Assembly: GCF_013170805.1 (NCBI RefSeq)
Contig: NZ_CP051293.1
Span: forward strand, 186,001-250,000
Source: Mesorhizobium sp. NZP2077
GTDB lineage: Bacteria; Pseudomonadota; Alphaproteobacteria; Rhizobiales; Rhizobiaceae
Reading direction: 5' to 3'
DNA: 64,000 bases
This document shows, in pieces, positions 1 to 12,019 of this stretch (the stretch's first letter is position 1; each line of letters opens with the position of its first letter). The notes under the pieces were generated by a model that did not search any database, was not told where the DNA came from, and worked only from the letters and a program-made list of their open reading frames with translations. Both the position numbers and the translations under genes were made by a program.

Positions 1-777
1 CTGCATGCCTCGACCTTCGTCATGCCCAATCCCTGGGATCCGGGCACGACCAAGCTGCTCGGTTCCTTCGGTTTCAAGGCGCTGGCGACGACCAGCGCCG
101 GCTTTGCCTTTTCGCGCGGCCTGCCGGACGGCGCCGTGACCTTCGAGCAGATGATCCACCATTGCCGCGAGGTGACGGCGGCGACCGACCTGCCGGTCTC
201 GGCCGATCTCGAGAAAGGCAAGGGCGACAGCGCCGAGCAGGCCGCCGAAACCATCTTCGCGGCGGAGGCGGCCGGCCTTGCCGGCTGCTCGATCGAGGAC
301 CACACCGGCGATCCCGACAAGCCGATCTATGATTTCGCACACGCCGTCGAGCGTGTCGCGGCGGCGGTTGAAGCGGCGCGCGCACTCAAGCGCGATTTCG
401 TCTTCACGGCGCGGGCCGAGAATTTTCTCTGGGGCAAGTCCGACCTCGACGACACCATCAAGCGGCTGCAGGCCTTCGAGAAGGCCGGCGCCGACGTGCT
501 CTATGCGCCGGGCATCGGCGACGTCGAGATGGTGCGCGCGATCTGTTCGGCGGTCGGCAAGCCGGTCAACGTCATGGCGAAACCAGGCTTCACCATCGCC
601 GATCTTTCGATGGCTGGTGTGAAGCGCATTTCGCTCGGGCCGTGGCTGACCAACTTCGCCTACGGCATGCTGGAGACGGCGGCGCGAGAAATCCAGCAGG
701 ACGGCACATTCGGTTTCACCCGCGCCGCCATGCCGTTCGGCAAGTTGCAGGCGCTGTTCGGCAAATCCCCGGGTTAG
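1..777 (+). CDS. Isocitrate lyase/PEP mutase family protein (5' partial)
   Basis: The reading frame is open from the first base, so the true start lies upstream; the first internal ATG is at 22. The protein has the beta/alpha-barrel pattern of the PEP mutase/isocitrate lyase superfamily: an N-terminal MPNPWD segment, the ATTSAG strand, a metal-site strand SIEDHTGDP, and FTARAENF in place of the usual ARTD strand. Members of this family make or break C-C or C-P bonds next to a carboxylate (oxaloacetate hydrolase, methylisocitrate lyase and similar), and the exact substrate cannot be read from sequence. The isocitrate lyase KKCGH signature is not seen, so a plain isocitrate lyase is unlikely. 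The stop codon touches a dispersed palindromic repeat. Confidence 0.85.
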   Translation: MHASTFVMPNPWDPGTTKLLGSFGFKALATTSAGFAFSRGLPDGAVTFEQMIHHCREVTAATDLPVSADLEKGKGDSAEQAAETIFAAEAAGLAGCSIEDHTGDPDKPIYDFAHAVERVAAAVEAARALKRDFVFTARAENFLWGKSDLDDTIKRLQAFEKAGADVLYAPGIGDVEMVRAICSAVGKPVNVMAKPGFTIADLSMAGVKRISLGPWLTNFAYGMLETAAREIQQDGTFGFTRAAMPFGKLQALFGKSPG

Positions 778-844
778 AGCAATTCCAGGAAAAGTGTGAC
801 GCGGTTTTCCCGGGAAAGCGCGCAGCGCTTTCCCTAGGGAATTA
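776..844. repeat. Dispersed palindromic repeat, copy A
   Basis: The unit begins AGAGCAATTCCAGGAAAAG and ends in a perfect hairpin, GGGAAAGCGC (812-821), loop GCA, GCGCTTTCCC (825-834), followed by GGGAATT. Related copies lie at 2745, 21074, 47648 and 48772. It overlaps the TAG stop of the preceding gene. It looks like a rhizobial REP-like intergenic element, and the hairpin may also stabilise or terminate transcripts. Confidence 0.75.
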
Positions 845-857
845 CGCGACACAAGAA

Positions 858-1556
858 TCATCGGCGGCTTTCCCGCGCCGAAACCGACTTGTGCAGATGC
901 ACCATCATGGCGGCAGCGAAGAGCGGCGTCACCAAATTGAGCAGCGGCACGGCAAGGAAGGCCGCGATGACCAGCCCGGCGAGAAAGACCGTGCCGGCAT
1001 ACTGCCGGCGCAAGGCCCTGGCTTCGTCCTCCGGGCGAAAGCGCATGGCGGCGAATTCGAAGAATTCGCGGCCGAGCAGATAGCCGTTGACGATGAAGAA
1101 GGCGGCGATGTTGATGCCCGGCACCAGCAGAAGCATGAGCGCCACGATGTTGCCCAGAATAACGACGCCGAGGAATTTAATCGCCAGCAGCAGCGAGCGC
1201 AGCGCCGGCATGGCACGGCCGGGCGGGTCGCTTGGATAGTCGGTGCGCTCGACCACTTCGGCGACATCGTCGAGGAACAGGCCGGCGATCACCGCCGTAA
1301 CCGGCGCGACGAGCAGCGCCGTGCCGAAGGCAAGCGCTATCGCCGCGATGATGCCGCCCAGCCAGCCGGCCCAGGACGGTATGCCGGGCAACAAGGTCTG
1401 GAGCCATGGCAGGGCCAGCCACTCGACAAGGCTGGTCAGGCCGAACCACAAGGCGACCAGCGCCAGCACGGTGAGGCCCAGCGTCTTGATGAACACGGCA
1501 CGAAACGGCGGCGAGAGCAGCTCGAGAGCCGCAGTGCGGGCAGCGTCGAAAATCAC
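858..1556 (-). CDS. EI24/CysZ-like inner-membrane protein
   Basis: A 232-aa hydrophobic protein with four to six membrane segments, including strong ones near residues 25-50, 65-100, 125-165 and 190-215. The pattern matches the EI24 family, which includes CysZ, the sulfate permease of enteric bacteria. The conserved central part contains LLVPGINIAAFFIVNGYLLGREFFEF-type residues, seen as the PGIN and GYLLGREFFE motifs. No cys genes flank it, so sulfate transport is only a family-level suggestion. It lies downstream of and co-directional with the DMT transporter gene, separated by 84 bases. Confidence 0.75.
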   Translation of the reverse strand: MIFDAARTAALELLSPPFRAVFIKTLGLTVLALVALWFGLTSLVEWLALPWLQTLLPGIPSWAGWLGGIIAAIALAFGTALLVAPVTAVIAGLFLDDVAEVVERTDYPSDPPGRAMPALRSLLLAIKFLGVVILGNIVALMLLLVPGINIAAFFIVNGYLLGREFFEFAAMRFRPEDEARALRRQYAGTVFLAGLVIAAFLAVPLLNLVTPLFAAAMMVHLHKSVSARESRR

Positions 1557-1640
1557 CGTGCTTCAACCCCAGGTCAGCAGACACCGCCGGAAAGGCGGAA
1601 CGCTCCCGAGATAGGCAGCGCGGGTCGCGAGCACAAGCGC

Positions 1641-2549
1641 CTATGGCGACCGAGCGAAAGCTGGCTTTCTTACCGGGATCGTCATGGCCGCGACCCCGAC
1701 CACGACAAAACCCATGCCCAGCCATGCCGTTGGCCCCAGGCTTTCACCGAGGAAGACCGCACCGATGCCGACGCCGATCGGCACGCGCAGATAGGCTTGC
1801 GACGTCGTGCCGACAGAACCCAGCGTGTGGATGAGGCGGAAATAGATGACGAAGGCGAGCGCGGTCGAGAACACCGACAGGCAGATCAGAGCCAGGATCG
1901 ACGCCGTCGACGGCGTAAGCCTCCAGGGCTGGTCGACCACCAGGCTGAGCGGCACAAGCATGACCGCGCCGCAGAGCATCGAGCCTGCCGCCGGCAGCAT
2001 CGGATCGAGACCCTTGAAGCCGCGGCCGAAGATCGCGGCACCCGCATAGCAGATCGTTGCGACGACGATGGCGACCTGCGCCCACAATTCGTGACCGAGA
2101 CCACCCAGCGCCTCGGTGCCGACGATGAGGCAGATGCCGGCTATGCCGGCGCCGACACCGATCAGTTTGCGCACCGTCACCGGCTCATGGCGGGTGATGA
2201 GCGCGGTAAAGAGGAAGGTGAAGATCGGTGAGGTTGCATTGAGGATGGTGGCGAGGCCGGCATCGACCGAGCGCTCGGCCGCGGCGATCAGCGTGAACGG
2301 TATGACGCTGTTGAGGCAGGCCTGGAAGGCGAAGCGGCGCCACGTGGCCATGTCGCGCGGCATGGCGAGCCCGCGCCAGCGGATGATGGCGAACAGGATG
2401 CCGCCGGCGATCAAGGTGCGCGCGGCGATGAAGGTGACCGGCGGGATCGTTTCGACGCCGATCTTGATAAAGGTGTAAGAGGCGCCCCACAGCACAGCCA
2501 ACACGCCGAGCAATGCCAGGTCGGTTGTCGTATCGCTCTTTGCGGACAT
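1641..2549 (-). CDS. DMT-superfamily EamA transporter
   Basis: About ten membrane helices arranged as two EamA repeats identify a drug/metabolite exporter. The first helix carries VLWGASYTFIKIG, a typical EamA opening. I place the start at ATG 2549 (MSAKSD), giving 302 aa; an upstream in-frame ATG at 2594 would add 15 residues that look non-coding. Substrates of this family range from amino acids to purines and cannot be read from sequence. The gene is divergent from the PfkB kinase at 2814, with a dispersed repeat in the shared intergenic region. Confidence 0.85.
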   Translation of the reverse strand: MSAKSDTTTDLALLGVLAVLWGASYTFIKIGVETIPPVTFIAARTLIAGGILFAIIRWRGLAMPRDMATWRRFAFQACLNSVIPFTLIAAAERSVDAGLATILNATSPIFTFLFTALITRHEPVTVRKLIGVGAGIAGICLIVGTEALGGLGHELWAQVAIVVATICYAGAAIFGRGFKGLDPMLPAAGSMLCGAVMLVPLSLVVDQPWRLTPSTASILALICLSVFSTALAFVIYFRLIHTLGSVGTTSQAYLRVPIGVGIGAVFLGESLGPTAWLGMGFVVVGVAAMTIPVRKPAFARSP

Positions 2550-2744
2550 GGGGGGCTCGCTGCCTTCGGGTGTGATCGAGTGTGTTTTAGGCAACGCCGC
2601 GAAGAAATGCTTCGTCCACGGTCGAATTGTCGTAGCGCCTGGCTGTTGCCATCACACCGGCGACGACAGAAAATCGGTTGCCAATTTTCGGGCTCATGCT
2701 GTAGACCCGCGCGGGCGTGGCAAGAAGCCGGCTCTCTCTTTGTA

Positions 2745-2793
2745 CGCAATTCCGGACGGAAAACCGCTAAGCACTTTTCCTGGAATTGCTCTA
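2745..2793. repeat. Dispersed palindromic repeat, copy B
   Basis: Reads CGCAATTCCGG-N-GGAAAACCGC...CACTTTTCCTGGAATTGCTC. It is the reverse orientation of copy A and nearly identical to the copy at 21074. It sits 20 bases upstream of the kinase start, so it could affect expression of that gene. Confidence 0.75.
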
Positions 2794-2813
2794 GGTTTTT
2801 GGTGGAGACATTG

Positions 2814-3806
2814 ATGCCGGACTATGACGTGCTTTGCATCGGCAATGCCATTGTCGACATCATAGCCCAGTGCGAGGAGGACTTCCTCGAGACCAACGGC
2901 ATCATCAAGGGCGCGATGAACCTCATCGACACGCAGCGCGCCGAACTGCTCTACAGCCGCATGGGTCCGGCGATCGAAGCCTCCGGCGGCAGTGCTGGCA
3001 ACACGGCGGCCGGCGTCGCCTCTTTCGGCGGACGCGCCGCCTTCTTCGGCAAGGTTTCCAACGATGCGCTGGGCGAAATCTATGCGCACGACATCCACGC
3101 GCAGGGCGTTGCCTTCGACACCAAGCCGCTCACGGGCGAGCCGCCGACGGCGCGCTCGATGATTTTCGTCACGCCCGACGGCGAACGCTCGATGAACACC
3201 TATCTCGGCGCCTGTGTCGAGCTCGGCCCGGAGGACGTCGAGGCCGACAAGGCATCGGGCGCCAAGGTCACCTATTTCGAAGGCTATCTGTGGGATCCGC
3301 CACGCGCCAAGGAAGCGATCCGGCAGACGGCCAGGCTAGCCCATGCGGCAGGCCGCGAGGTTTCGATGACGCTGTCGGATTCGTTCTGCGTCGACCGCTA
3401 CCGCGACGAATTCCTCGGCCTGATGCGCTCCGGCACGGTCGACATTGTCTTTGCCAACAGCCACGAGATCAAGTCGCTCTACCAGACATCGTCCTTCGAC
3501 GAGGCGCTGGCCAAGATCCGCAAGGACTGCAGAATAGCCGCCGTGACCCGCTCGGAAAAAGGCTCGGTCATTGTGCGCGGCGACGAGACCGTGGTCATCC
3601 AGGCGACTGCGATCCGGGAACTGGTCGACACGACCGGCGCCGGCGACCTCTACGCCGCCGGTTTCCTGCATGGCTACACGCAAGGCCGCGACCTCAAGAC
3701 CTGCGGCGACCTTGGCTCGCTGGCCGCCGGGCTGGTGATCCAGCAGATCGGCCCAAGGCCAAGGCAGAATCTGCGCCGCGAGGCGGAACTGGCCGGGTTG
3801 CTGTAG
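2814..3806 (+). CDS. PfkB-family kinase, adenosine kinase-like
   Basis: A 330-aa ribokinase-fold kinase that would phosphorylate adenosine or a sugar with ATP. The N-terminus carries the substrate-binding GNAIVDI strand; a glycine-rich GGSAGNTAAG segment lies near residue 60; the C-terminal anion-hole signature DTTGAGDLYAAG contains the catalytic aspartate. Overall resemblance is to the bacterial adenosine kinase subgroup of PfkB proteins rather than to fructokinases. I chose ATG 2814 (MPDYD) because residues upstream of it translate from the repeat and look random. A TTG at 2811 is a possible alternative. The gene appears monocistronic. Confidence 0.85.
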   Translation: MPDYDVLCIGNAIVDIIAQCEEDFLETNGIIKGAMNLIDTQRAELLYSRMGPAIEASGGSAGNTAAGVASFGGRAAFFGKVSNDALGEIYAHDIHAQGVAFDTKPLTGEPPTARSMIFVTPDGERSMNTYLGACVELGPEDVEADKASGAKVTYFEGYLWDPPRAKEAIRQTARLAHAAGREVSMTLSDSFCVDRYRDEFLGLMRSGTVDIVFANSHEIKSLYQTSSFDEALAKIRKDCRIAAVTRSEKGSVIVRGDETVVIQATAIRELVDTTGAGDLYAAGFLHGYTQGRDLKTCGDLGSLAAGLVIQQIGPRPRQNLRREAELAGLL

Positions 3807-3940
3807 AGGCAACTGACGATCTCCCTCTCGTGGGGGTTGAGGAGTGGCCCGCAAAGCGGGCGGAAAGCCAACTGCTTGGCTTTCCGAACGACGAACGCCG
3901 GCAGGCCAGAGGGGGGGGCGCTGTCCCGCCGGCATTTCCA

Positions 3941-4220
3941 ATGTTTACTTCCTGGCTTCATGGCTGGACCTTGCACCGCTGGCAAAGGCGTGGCGACGTC
4001 ATCGCCTTGCGCAAGGGCGGGCGCAAACACGTCTTTCCACTGGCGCAATTCGTCGATGGCAGGCCGGTGGCCGGCATTAGCGATCGGCAATCCGAGGCTC
4101 GCCTGGCTGTGGCTGACGCGGCCCGCCGCGCAGCTCGACGGCCGCATCCCGATCGACCTGCTGCGGCAGGACCAGATCGAGGACGTTGTGGAAGCGGCAA
4201 GGGTGTTCGCGCCGGGCTGA
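3941..4220 (+). pseudogene. Frameshifted antitoxin Xre/MbcA/ParS-type toxin-binding domain remnant
   Basis: Two overlapping frames together give one recognisable protein. Frame 2 from 3941 reads MFTSWLHGWTLHRW, then FPLAQFVDGRPVAGIS, and then becomes nonsense. Frame 3 resumes at about 4075 with IGNPRLAWLWL, GRIPIDLLR and VEEAARVFA-like residues up to the TGA at 4218. This is the order of the DUF2384 toxin-binding domain of Xre/MbcA/ParS antitoxins (F-x-F, IGNP-AW-WL, G-PIDLL motifs). The span of 280 bases is not a multiple of three, which agrees with a small indel near 4070-4090. No N-terminal helix-turn-helix and no RES-type toxin gene is nearby. Recognition is from motif memory, so confidence is moderate. 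Confidence 0.55.
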
Positions 4221-4267
4221 AGCCGGCGCGGTCGGGTATCGGAGTCGACAAATTCGCGCCGATAGCT

Positions 4268-5353
4268 TTACGCGGTCTTGCGAAGACTTGGCCCGGACGA
4301 CGGCTGTTGCGGCGTCATTTCGCTGGCGGTGACCAGCCGGTTGCGGCCGCTCTTCTTGCCGATGTACATCAGCCGGTCGGCGAGCGCGATCAGCGCTTCG
4401 CAATCGCCGGCTTCCGCCGGATACATGGCCACGCCAACGGTGCAGCCGACCTGGATGGCGCCATTGGGCGCGGGGACCTTGATCCGCAACCTTTCCAGGA
4501 TGCGTTCGGCGACACGCACGGCCTTCTGCTGTGCCAGATCGGTGTCAGCCGAGAACAGGAAGGCGAACTCGTCACCGCCAAGCCGGGCGACGAAATCGGC
4601 GCTGCGCAGGATCGAGCGAAGCTGGCTCGACACGCGCTGCAGCAGCGCATCGCCGGCCTCGTGGCCGAGCGTGTCATTGACTTCCTTGAACCGGTCGAGG
4701 TCGATGAACAGAAGCCCGGCCGCCTCGCCGGTGGCGCCGCAGCGAGCGACCACCGATTTGAGCTCGTTGTGGAAGGCGCGCCGGTTGGGCAGGCCGGTCA
4801 AGGCATCGTGGTTGGCCGAATGGTCGCTCTGCTGCTTGGCCACCTCGATCTCGCGCTTTTGCGCTGACAGTTCCTCGTTGGCGGTCTTCAGGTCCAGAAG
4901 CAGCTGGGCGTTGAGGTCCTCGACGACCTTGCGGTCGCTGATGTCGACGACGAAGCCTTCCAGGAATTCGAGTTCGCCGGCCTCGTCCCAGACACCGCCG
5001 CCGATCTCGCGAACCCAGAGCGGGTCGCCGACCCGCGGGACGATGCGGTAGTCGACGTTCCAGTTGCAGCGCGCCTCGAGCGCGGCGTCGACGGCGGCAT
5101 AGACCGAGGGCAAGTCATCCGGGTGGATGGCCGAGACATAGTCACGCACCGCGTTGTGGATGAAATCGCTCGGCCGATAACCGCTGACGGTGAAAATGCC
5201 GTCGCTGATGTAGAGCATGGTGTAGGACGCGTCGTTGCGGCAACGGTAGAGATAACCGTCCATGCGCCCGGTGATGCTGAGCAAAGCATCCAATCGCTCG
5301 TCGTGGTGGGCTCGCTCGCGGACCACGGATACAGAAACTCCGTCATGCTTCAT
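4268..5353 (-). CDS. PAS-GGDEF diguanylate cyclase
   Basis: A 361-aa cytoplasmic signalling protein that should make cyclic di-GMP from two GTP. Residues 25-140 form a PAS domain with its PAC end (WVREIGGGVWDEAG, FVVDISDRK). A short coiled coil spans about 142-178. The GGDEF domain follows, with DALTGLPNRR at 183-192, FIDLDRFKEVND, and an intact GGDEF active site at 259-263. The inhibitory RxxD site (R250-D253) sits exactly five residues before GGDEF, so product feedback is expected. No EAL domain is present. No membrane segment is seen, so the input is probably a soluble ligand or redox cue sensed by the PAS domain. The 177 bases upstream (5354-5530) hold nothing else recognisable. Confidence 0.92.
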   Translation of the reverse strand: MKHDGVSVSVVRERAHHDERLDALLSITGRMDGYLYRCRNDASYTMLYISDGIFTVSGYRPSDFIHNAVRDYVSAIHPDDLPSVYAAVDAALEARCNWNVDYRIVPRVGDPLWVREIGGGVWDEAGELEFLEGFVVDISDRKVVEDLNAQLLLDLKTANEELSAQKREIEVAKQQSDHSANHDALTGLPNRRAFHNELKSVVARCGATGEAAGLLFIDLDRFKEVNDTLGHEAGDALLQRVSSQLRSILRSADFVARLGGDEFAFLFSADTDLAQQKAVRVAERILERLRIKVPAPNGAIQVGCTVGVAMYPAEAGDCEALIALADRLMYIGKKSGRNRLVTASEMTPQQPSSGPSLRKTA

Positions 5354-5530
5354 GGCCGCACCCCCATTTGGCGGTCTGAGCGCGCCGTGGATGCCGTTAC
5401 GGCATGCGGCAAGAGCTTCCCTATATCAGGTGAATCTTATCAATATGTTATGGGTGGGGTGCGACGGCGTCTTGGCCGCCGCCGCGTTCGAAGTGCTAGA
5501 TCGTTGGCTTCCGTCCTCCAGGACCGCCCG

Positions 5531-7810
<2,280 letters not shown>

Positions 7811-7947
7811 GATGCTTTTGATTTCCTCGCCGGTGGTGCAGCACCTCCTTGGAAAGCGGGTGCCTGTGTGCTTCCGAATTAAGACCACGCGCAGGCTCGT
7901 GTAAACCGCCAAGCTGAGCAAAGCTGCTTCAAAGCGAACAAGGCCGG

Positions 7948-9135
7948 TCAGACCCTATGCAGCGGCGGTTTGAATGGCGCGATCTCACGGGCATGCTGGC
8001 GCAGCGTCGCCCAGCGCATCAGGGTTCCGGCACCCTGAAACGGCCATTGAGAGAACGGCGGGTCGCTGCTGCCCAGGCGCCGCTTCAGTGCCGACAGATA
8101 GGCCGTCAGCTCCAGCCGTCCGGCTCGCACTTTTTCCAGCGTGCGGCCGCGTATTTCCTCGCGCGGGATGGCGCGGTCGCGGAGCCGCTCGACCGCGCGC
8201 CTGATGGCGGCCGGTTCCGGCTCGACGATCATGCAATAGTCCGGGTCGAAAAAGACGTCCCGGCCGCCAAGGCTTGGCGTGCTGACGATCGGCAGGCCGG
8301 CGAGCAGATACTCCATGGAGGAATACATCGCCCCTTCCTCGGCCGACAGGCAAAGGCCGACGGCGGCCTGGTTGTAGACGCGATTGACTTCAGGCGTGGT
8401 CAGCTTGGCGGTCATGCCGTCGACGATCGGGTTGGCGATGTGGTGCAGCGGCGATTGCACCTGCAGGCGGCGGATAAAGGCGCGGGCACCGGCTGGTGCT
8501 ACCTCGCCGATCGAAAAGGTGATGTGGACCAGTCTTTCAATGTCCAACGCGAGATAATGCCGTTTGGTGTGCGAGATGCGGCCATTGTAGACGGCATCGA
8601 ACACAACGGGCACATCCGGCAGCGGGCGGAACATCTCCTCCGAGACCATGAGATTGTGGTTAGAGACGATCGCGGTGCCGCCGGCCGCGGCGACGAGGCG
8701 GCGCTCTTCCTCGGTGTTGCAGAGGAAAATCAGCTCGTGAAGCGGAAATCGCTGGCGATACCAGGCGAGATCCGCGCCCATCCTGCTGACCACGTGCGGC
8801 CGCTCCAATGTCCAGTTCGGCGACAGCAGCAAGGTCGCGCGCCGCTTGGCCAGGCGCCGGCCGATGGCGGCGACGGTGGAGAGCGGGCGCGCGCCACCGA
8901 TCGGCGTGTAGAGTATCAACGGATCGTGGCTGACCGCATAGATCGACACGACCATGCCGCCATCGAGATCCCGCAAGGGGCCCTGAACCGGAAGCAGGAA
9001 GGGTATCCGCTTGGCGGCCGAAAGCCGGGCCTTGCCAAGAAGCTTGGCTGCGCGTGAAGCGATGCCCCGTCGCTCGGAAGGCGAACGGGCGGCGCCGATC
9101 ATCTCCTCGAATTCCGTTTGGCCAAACCTGTCCAT
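7948..9135 (-). CDS. Glycosyltransferase, GT4-like
   Basis: A 395-aa GT-B type glycosyltransferase. The C-terminal half carries the donor-binding signature: CLSAEEGAMYSSMEYLLAGLPIVSTPSLGG, in which the E-x7-E-like pair binds the nucleotide sugar. The N-terminal half (residues 60-230) is the less conserved acceptor domain. No membrane segment or signal peptide is visible. It lies alone between the malic enzyme and divergent mutS genes, so the acceptor (polysaccharide, lipopolysaccharide or other) cannot be inferred from context. The start is the first ATG of the frame; no strong Shine-Dalgarno sequence was noted. Confidence 0.75.
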   Translation of the reverse strand: MDRFGQTEFEEMIGAARSPSERRGIASRAAKLLGKARLSAAKRIPFLLPVQGPLRDLDGGMVVSIYAVSHDPLILYTPIGGARPLSTVAAIGRRLAKRRATLLLSPNWTLERPHVVSRMGADLAWYRQRFPLHELIFLCNTEEERRLVAAAGGTAIVSNHNLMVSEEMFRPLPDVPVVFDAVYNGRISHTKRHYLALDIERLVHITFSIGEVAPAGARAFIRRLQVQSPLHHIANPIVDGMTAKLTTPEVNRVYNQAAVGLCLSAEEGAMYSSMEYLLAGLPIVSTPSLGGRDVFFDPDYCMIVEPEPAAIRRAVERLRDRAIPREEIRGRTLEKVRAGRLELTAYLSALKRRLGSSDPPFSQWPFQGAGTLMRWATLRQHAREIAPFKPPLHRV

Positions 9136-9289
9136 CGAGCCCTGCCCTGTCAGCAGGGATGATTAGGTCCGCCATCCCCTTGTTGCAATGCCTGCGATGC
9201 GGCCAGACCATGCCGGAGCATTGCGGTCGTCCCCTGCTTTTCGAGGCGCCGGCATTAAACCCTGCCATCACATCTGCTAGCGTGTCGGC

Positions 9290-12019
9290 ATGAACATGCA
9301 CATTCCAAACGAGCCGGACGCCCCCGAGCCGATGACGCCATTGCCCACCGCTTCGGCCGCCGTCACACCGATGATGGAGCAGTTCATCGAGATCAAGGCG
9401 GCGAACCCGGATTCGCTGCTGTTCTACCGCATGGGCGACTTCTACGAGCTATTCTTCGACGATGCCGAAAAGGCTAGCCGGGCGCTGGGCATCGTCTTGA
9501 CCAAGCGCGGCAAGCACCAGGGCCACGACATCCCGATGTGCGGCGTGCCGGTGCATGCGGCCGACGACTATCTGCAGAAGCTGATCGGCCAGGGATTCCG
9601 CGTCGCGGTGTGCGAGCAGATCGAAGACCCGGCCGAAGCCAAGAAGCGCGGCGGAAAATCGGTGGTGCGCCGCGATGTCGTGCGGCTGGTGACGCCGGGC
9701 ACCATCACCGAGGACAAATTGCTGGCGCCGTCGGAATCGAGTTTCCTGATGGCGCTGGGGCGGGTGAAGGGCGGGGCCGACCATTCCTTCGCGATTGCCT
9801 GGATCGATATTTCGACCGGCGCCTTCCGCGTTGCCGAGACCACCGCCGACCGGTTGCTCGCCGACATCTTCCGTGTCGATCCGCGCGAGCTGATCGTCGC
9901 CGAGCCGGTGTTCCATGATCCGGAGCTGAAGCCGGTGTTCGACGTGCTCGGCCGCGTCGCTAATCCGCAGCCGCCGTCGCTGTTCGATTCGGCCTCGGCC
10001 ACGGGGCGCATTGCGCGTTTCTTCGATGTGGCGACGCCGGACAGTTTCGGCACGTTCTCGCGCGCCGAACTGTCGGCGATCTCGGGCGCCATCGCCTATG
10101 TCGAGAAGACGCAAAAGGCCGAGCGCCCGCCACTGTCGCGGCCGGAGCGCGAGGAGCAGGGCTCGACCCTGTTCATCGATCCGGCAACGCGCGGCAATCT
10201 CGAACTCTTGCGCACGCTGTCGGGCAGCCGCGAGGGCTCGCTGTTCAAGGCGATCGACCGCACGGTGACCGGCGGCGGCGCAAGGCTGCTCGCCGACCGG
10301 CTGATGGCGCCGCTGACCGACCCGGCGGCGATCGGCGCCCGCCTCGATTCGGTGTCGTTCTTCCGCTCCGAAACGCGGCTTTGCCAGGCAGTGCAGACGA
10401 GCCTGAAGAGCGTCGCCGACATGCCGCGGGCTTTGTCGCGGCTGGCGCTCAACCGCGGCGGCCCGCGCGACCTCGGCGCGCTGCGCGCCGGCTTCGAGGC
10501 GGCCGGCGCGATCGCCGACATCTTCGCCGCTACCGCCCTGCCCCAGGAATTGTCCGGTGCAATGGCCGATATCCAGGCGCTACCCCAGGCGCTTGCCCGG
10601 CATCTGACGCAGGCGCTCGGCGAGGAACCGCCGCTGTTGAAGCGCGACGGCGGCTTCGTACGTGGCGGCTACCACCCGGAGCTCGACGAGATGCGGGCGC
10701 TGCGCGACGAATCGCGAAAAGTGATCGCCGGGCTGGAGCGCTCGCTGATCGAGGAGACCGGCATCCGTTCGCTGAAGATCCGGCACAACAATGTGCTCGG
10801 CTATTATATCGAGGTGACCGCCAACCACCATGCGATCATGACCGGCAGCGATGGCGCCAAGGCGCGCTTCATCCACCGCCAGACCATGGCCAACGCCATG
10901 CGCTTCACCACGACCGAGCTTGCCGAACTCGAGACCAAGATCGCCAATGCCGCCGACCGGGCATTGAGTATCGAACTGGCGGCCTTCGATGCGCTGACGG
11001 CGGAAGCCGTCGGCGAGGCGGAAAAAATCCGCGCCGGCGCCGACGCGCTCGCCGTGATCGACGTGTCGGCGGCGCTGGCGCTGCTTTCGGAAAGCGAGGC
11101 CTGGTGCCGGCCGGTGGTGGATTTGAGCCTCGCCTTCGAGATTTCCGGCGGCAGGCATCCGGTGGTCGAGCAGGCGCTGCGCCGCTCCGGCGAAGGCCCG
11201 TTCGTCGCCAATGATTGCGACCTCTCGCCGGAGGGGAATGCCAAGAACGGCGCGATCTGGCTGCTGACCGGCCCCAACATGGGCGGTAAATCGACGTTCC
11301 TGCGCCAGAATGCTTTGATCGCCATCCTGGCCCAGACCGGTTCCTTCGTGCCGGCGACATCGGCCCATATCGGCGTCGTCGACCGGCTGTTCTCGCGCGT
11401 CGGCGCTTCCGACGATCTGGCGCGCGGCCGCTCGACCTTCATGGTCGAGATGGTCGAGACGGCGGCGATCCTCAACCAGGCCGGCGAAAGGGCGCTGGTG
11501 ATCCTCGACGAGATCGGCCGCGGCACCGCCACCTTCGACGGCCTGTCGATCGCCTGGGCGGCGGTGGAATATCTGCATGAGAAGAACCGCTGCCGGGCGA
11601 TCTTCGCCACCCATTTCCACGAGATGACCTCGCTCGCCGGCAAGCTGGCACGGCTCCACAACGTCACCATGCGGGTCAAGGAATGGGAAAACGTCGTCGT
11701 CTTCCTGCACGAGGTCGGCAAGGGTGCGGCCGACCGCTCCTATGGCGTGCAGGTGGCGCGGCTCGCCGGTCTGCCGGAAGCGGTGGTCGACCGGGCCAAG
11801 CAGGTGCTGCACCAGCTGGAGGAAGGCGAGGTTTCCGGCAAGACCAATCGGCTGGTCGACGATTTGCCGCTGTTTTCCGTGCTGGTGAAGCGGGAAATGA
11901 CGAAGCCGGTGAAGAACGACGCGCTGGGTGCTGCGCTGGGCGACATCAATCCCGACGAAATGACGCCACGGGAAGCGCTGGAAGCGCTGTACCGGCTGAA
12001 GGGATTGGCTGGGAAATAA
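9290..12019 (+). CDS. mutS: DNA mismatch repair ATPase MutS
   Basis: A 909-aa full-length MutS. It binds base mismatches and small loops and recruits MutL. The mismatch-stacking motif F51-Y52-E53 is intact in [12 protein letters not shown]. The connector, lever and clamp regions follow, and the ATPase has Walker [10 protein letters not shown] near residue 665, Walker [11 protein letters not shown], and FATHFHEMT. Its N-terminus has about 25 extra residues rich in proline, common in rhizobial MutS. Its stop codon abuts the stop codon of the convergent aldo/keto reductase gene with no spacer (12019/12020). Confidence 0.98.
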   Translation: MNMHIPNEPDAPEPMTPLPTASAAVTPMMEQFIEIKAANPDSLLFYRMGDFYELFFDDAEKASRALGIVLTKRGKHQGHDIPMCGVPVHAADDYLQKLIGQGFRVAVCEQIEDPAEAKKRGGKSVVRRDVVRLVTPGTITEDKLLAPSESSFLMALGRVKGGADHSFAIAWIDISTGAFRVAETTADRLLADIFRVDPRELIVAEPVFHDPELKPVFDVLGRVANPQPPSLFDSASATGRIARFFDVATPDSFGTFSRAELSAISGAIAYVEKTQKAERPPLSRPEREEQGSTLFIDPATRGNLELLRTLSGSREGSLFKAIDRTVTGGGARLLADRLMAPLTDPAAIGARLDSVSFFRSETRLCQAVQTSLKSVADMPRALSRLALNRGGPRDLGALRAGFEAAGAIADIFAATALPQELSGAMADIQALPQALARHLTQALGEEPPLLKRDGGFVRGGYHPELDEMRALRDESRKVIAGLERSLIEETGIRSLKIRHNNVLGYYIEVTANHHAIMTGSDGAKARFIHRQTMANAMRFTTTELAELETKIANAADRALSIELAAFDALTAEAVGEAEKIRAGADALAVIDVSAALALLSESEAWCRPVVDLSLAFEISGGRHPVVEQALRRSGEGPFVANDCDLSPEGNAKNGAIWLLTGPNMGGKSTFLRQNALIAILAQTGSFVPATSAHIGVVDRLFSRVGASDDLARGRSTFMVEMVETAAILNQAGERALVILDEIGRGTATFDGLSIAWAAVEYLHEKNRCRAIFATHFHEMTSLAGKLARLHNVTMRVKEWENVVVFLHEVGKGAADRSYGVQVARLAGLPEAVVDRAKQVLHQLEEGEVSGKTNRLVDDLPLFSVLVKREMTKPVKNDALGAALGDINPDEMTPREALEALYRLKGLAGK

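Noticed and set aside
642..2231. 529-codon plus-strand frame antisense to the EI24-like and DMT genes
   Set aside because: Composition is Arg/Gln/Asp-rich with no domain; it is the complement of two recognisable membrane-protein genes.
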